A DNA stretch of 64,000 nt, from positions 1-64,000 of the forward strand of contig JAAYAG010000011.1 of NCBI GenBank assembly GCA_012719495.1, written 5' to 3'. How positions within the stretch are numbered: position 1 is the first letter of the stretch; every line of letters starts with the position of its first letter. The translations under genes and the position numbers were made by a program. The notes beneath the pieces are model-generated. The model made no database searches, had not been told where the DNA came from, and saw only the letters and a list, made by a program, of their open reading frames with translations. This document shows positions 63,808 through 64,000 of this stretch, piece by piece. The DNA is from Bacteroidales bacterium. GTDB lineage: Bacteria > Bacteroidota > Bacteroidia > Bacteroidales > Prolixibacteraceae.

Positions 63808-64000
63808 ATGCAGGTAATTTTTCCATCAAATTTTGAACAGAAAATTGGTTTCGATAAAATAAGGCAAAACCTTAAAGACAATTGTCTCAGTGCCATTGGT
63901 GCCGATTATGTCGATGCCATTTCATTCATGAACCAAATAGAAGAAATTGATCTGCAAACCGGACTAACCGAAGAATTTCTTCGCATTATCCGCGAACACG
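63808..64000 (+). CDS. mutS2: endonuclease MutS2, N-terminal fragment cut by the window edge
   Basis: The frame from the ATG at 63808 runs open off the end of the window. The 64 visible residues (MQVIFPSNFEQKIGFDKIRQ, then NCLSAIGADYV and LTEEFLRIIREH) match the start of the MutS2 core domain in Bacteroidota. MutS2 is an ATPase with a C-terminal Smr nuclease domain acting on branched DNA or stalled ribosomes; none of those domains are in view. It is too short to appear in a minimum-length gene list. Confidence 0.8.
   Translation, partial: MQVIFPSNFEQKIGFDKIRQNLKDNCLSAIGADYVDAISFMNQIEEIDLQTGLTEEFLRIIREH

Noticed and set aside
1-64000. CRISPR array, tRNA, rRNA, insertion sequence or prophage
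   Set aside because: No regularly spaced repeats, clover-leaf signals, transposase motifs or phage genes were seen on either strand.

Overview
The window reads as chromosomal DNA of a member of the Bacteroidota, most likely Bacteroidales/Marinilabiliales. It is AT-rich, and most starts lack a Shine-Dalgarno sequence. Several genes are preceded by the Bacteroidota promoter pattern TTTG-N19-21-TAnnTTTG. Two proteins end in type IX secretion (T9SS) sorting domains. A Nudix-type AraR, a DUF4492-cydAB cluster and LytS/LytTR regulation add to the picture. The carotenoid genes and cytochrome bd suggest an organism that meets light and some oxygen. I see no rRNA, tRNA, CRISPR array, IS element or phage gene.

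Layout. 0.3-5.6 kb: a small decayed reading frame, a chemoreceptor, an APS reductase, a periplasmic beta-propeller protein with one haem-type CXXCH, and a GNAT acetyltransferase. 5.7-17 kb: an L-arabinose/arabinan locus with araR, araA, a sodium:sugar symporter, araD, araB, GH127 and GH51 arabinofuranosidases and a lipoprotein mutarotase, closed by a strong terminator. Arabinose is freed in the periplasm, imported, and converted to D-xylulose-5-phosphate. 17-21.3 kb: a flavin reductase-rubredoxin fusion, a TIGR01777 epimerase-like protein, a T9SS-exported CBM9-like protein, and hisS. 21.4-28.1 kb: a TetR-TolC-adaptor-RND efflux operon ending in a small PII-like protein. 28.2-36.2 kb: an orphan pair of hairpins, then two divergent carotenoid operons. 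crtI-crtB make and desaturate the C40 chain. crtD-cruF-acyltransferase-glycosyltransferase-TPR probably hydrate, desaturate, glycosylate and acylate it.

36.3-38.6 kb: putrescine synthesis (agmatine deiminase and N-carbamoylputrescine amidase) with a muconolactone-isomerase-like protein between them. 38.6-45.5 kb: a CPBP protease, a very large LytS-type sensor kinase carrying a cysteine-less thioredoxin-fold domain with its LytTR regulator, a Gfo/Idh/MocA oxidoreductase and an unknown membrane protein. 45.5-48.6 kb: the bd oxidase operon DUF4492-cydA-cydB plus an unlisted 36-residue CydX-like microprotein. 48.8-54.4 kb: a divergent class I isoprenoid synthase-like protein, a hotdog thioesterase, a membrane-anchored DUF362 protein with a T9SS tail, a thioredoxin and another Gfo/Idh/MocA enzyme. 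54.6-59.1 kb: an ECF sigma factor with two dependent genes, a LysM/periplasmic-binding-protein fusion and a DUF456 protein. 59.3-64 kb: an AGCS symporter, a tandem-PAS histidine kinase with a lone receiver, and the start of mutS2, cut by the window edge.

The best candidates for something undescribed are the isoprenoid synthase-like gene at 48.8-50.1 kb, the kinase at 39.7 kb, the PII-like protein tied to an RND pump, and the carotenoid-modifying operon with its TPR partner.
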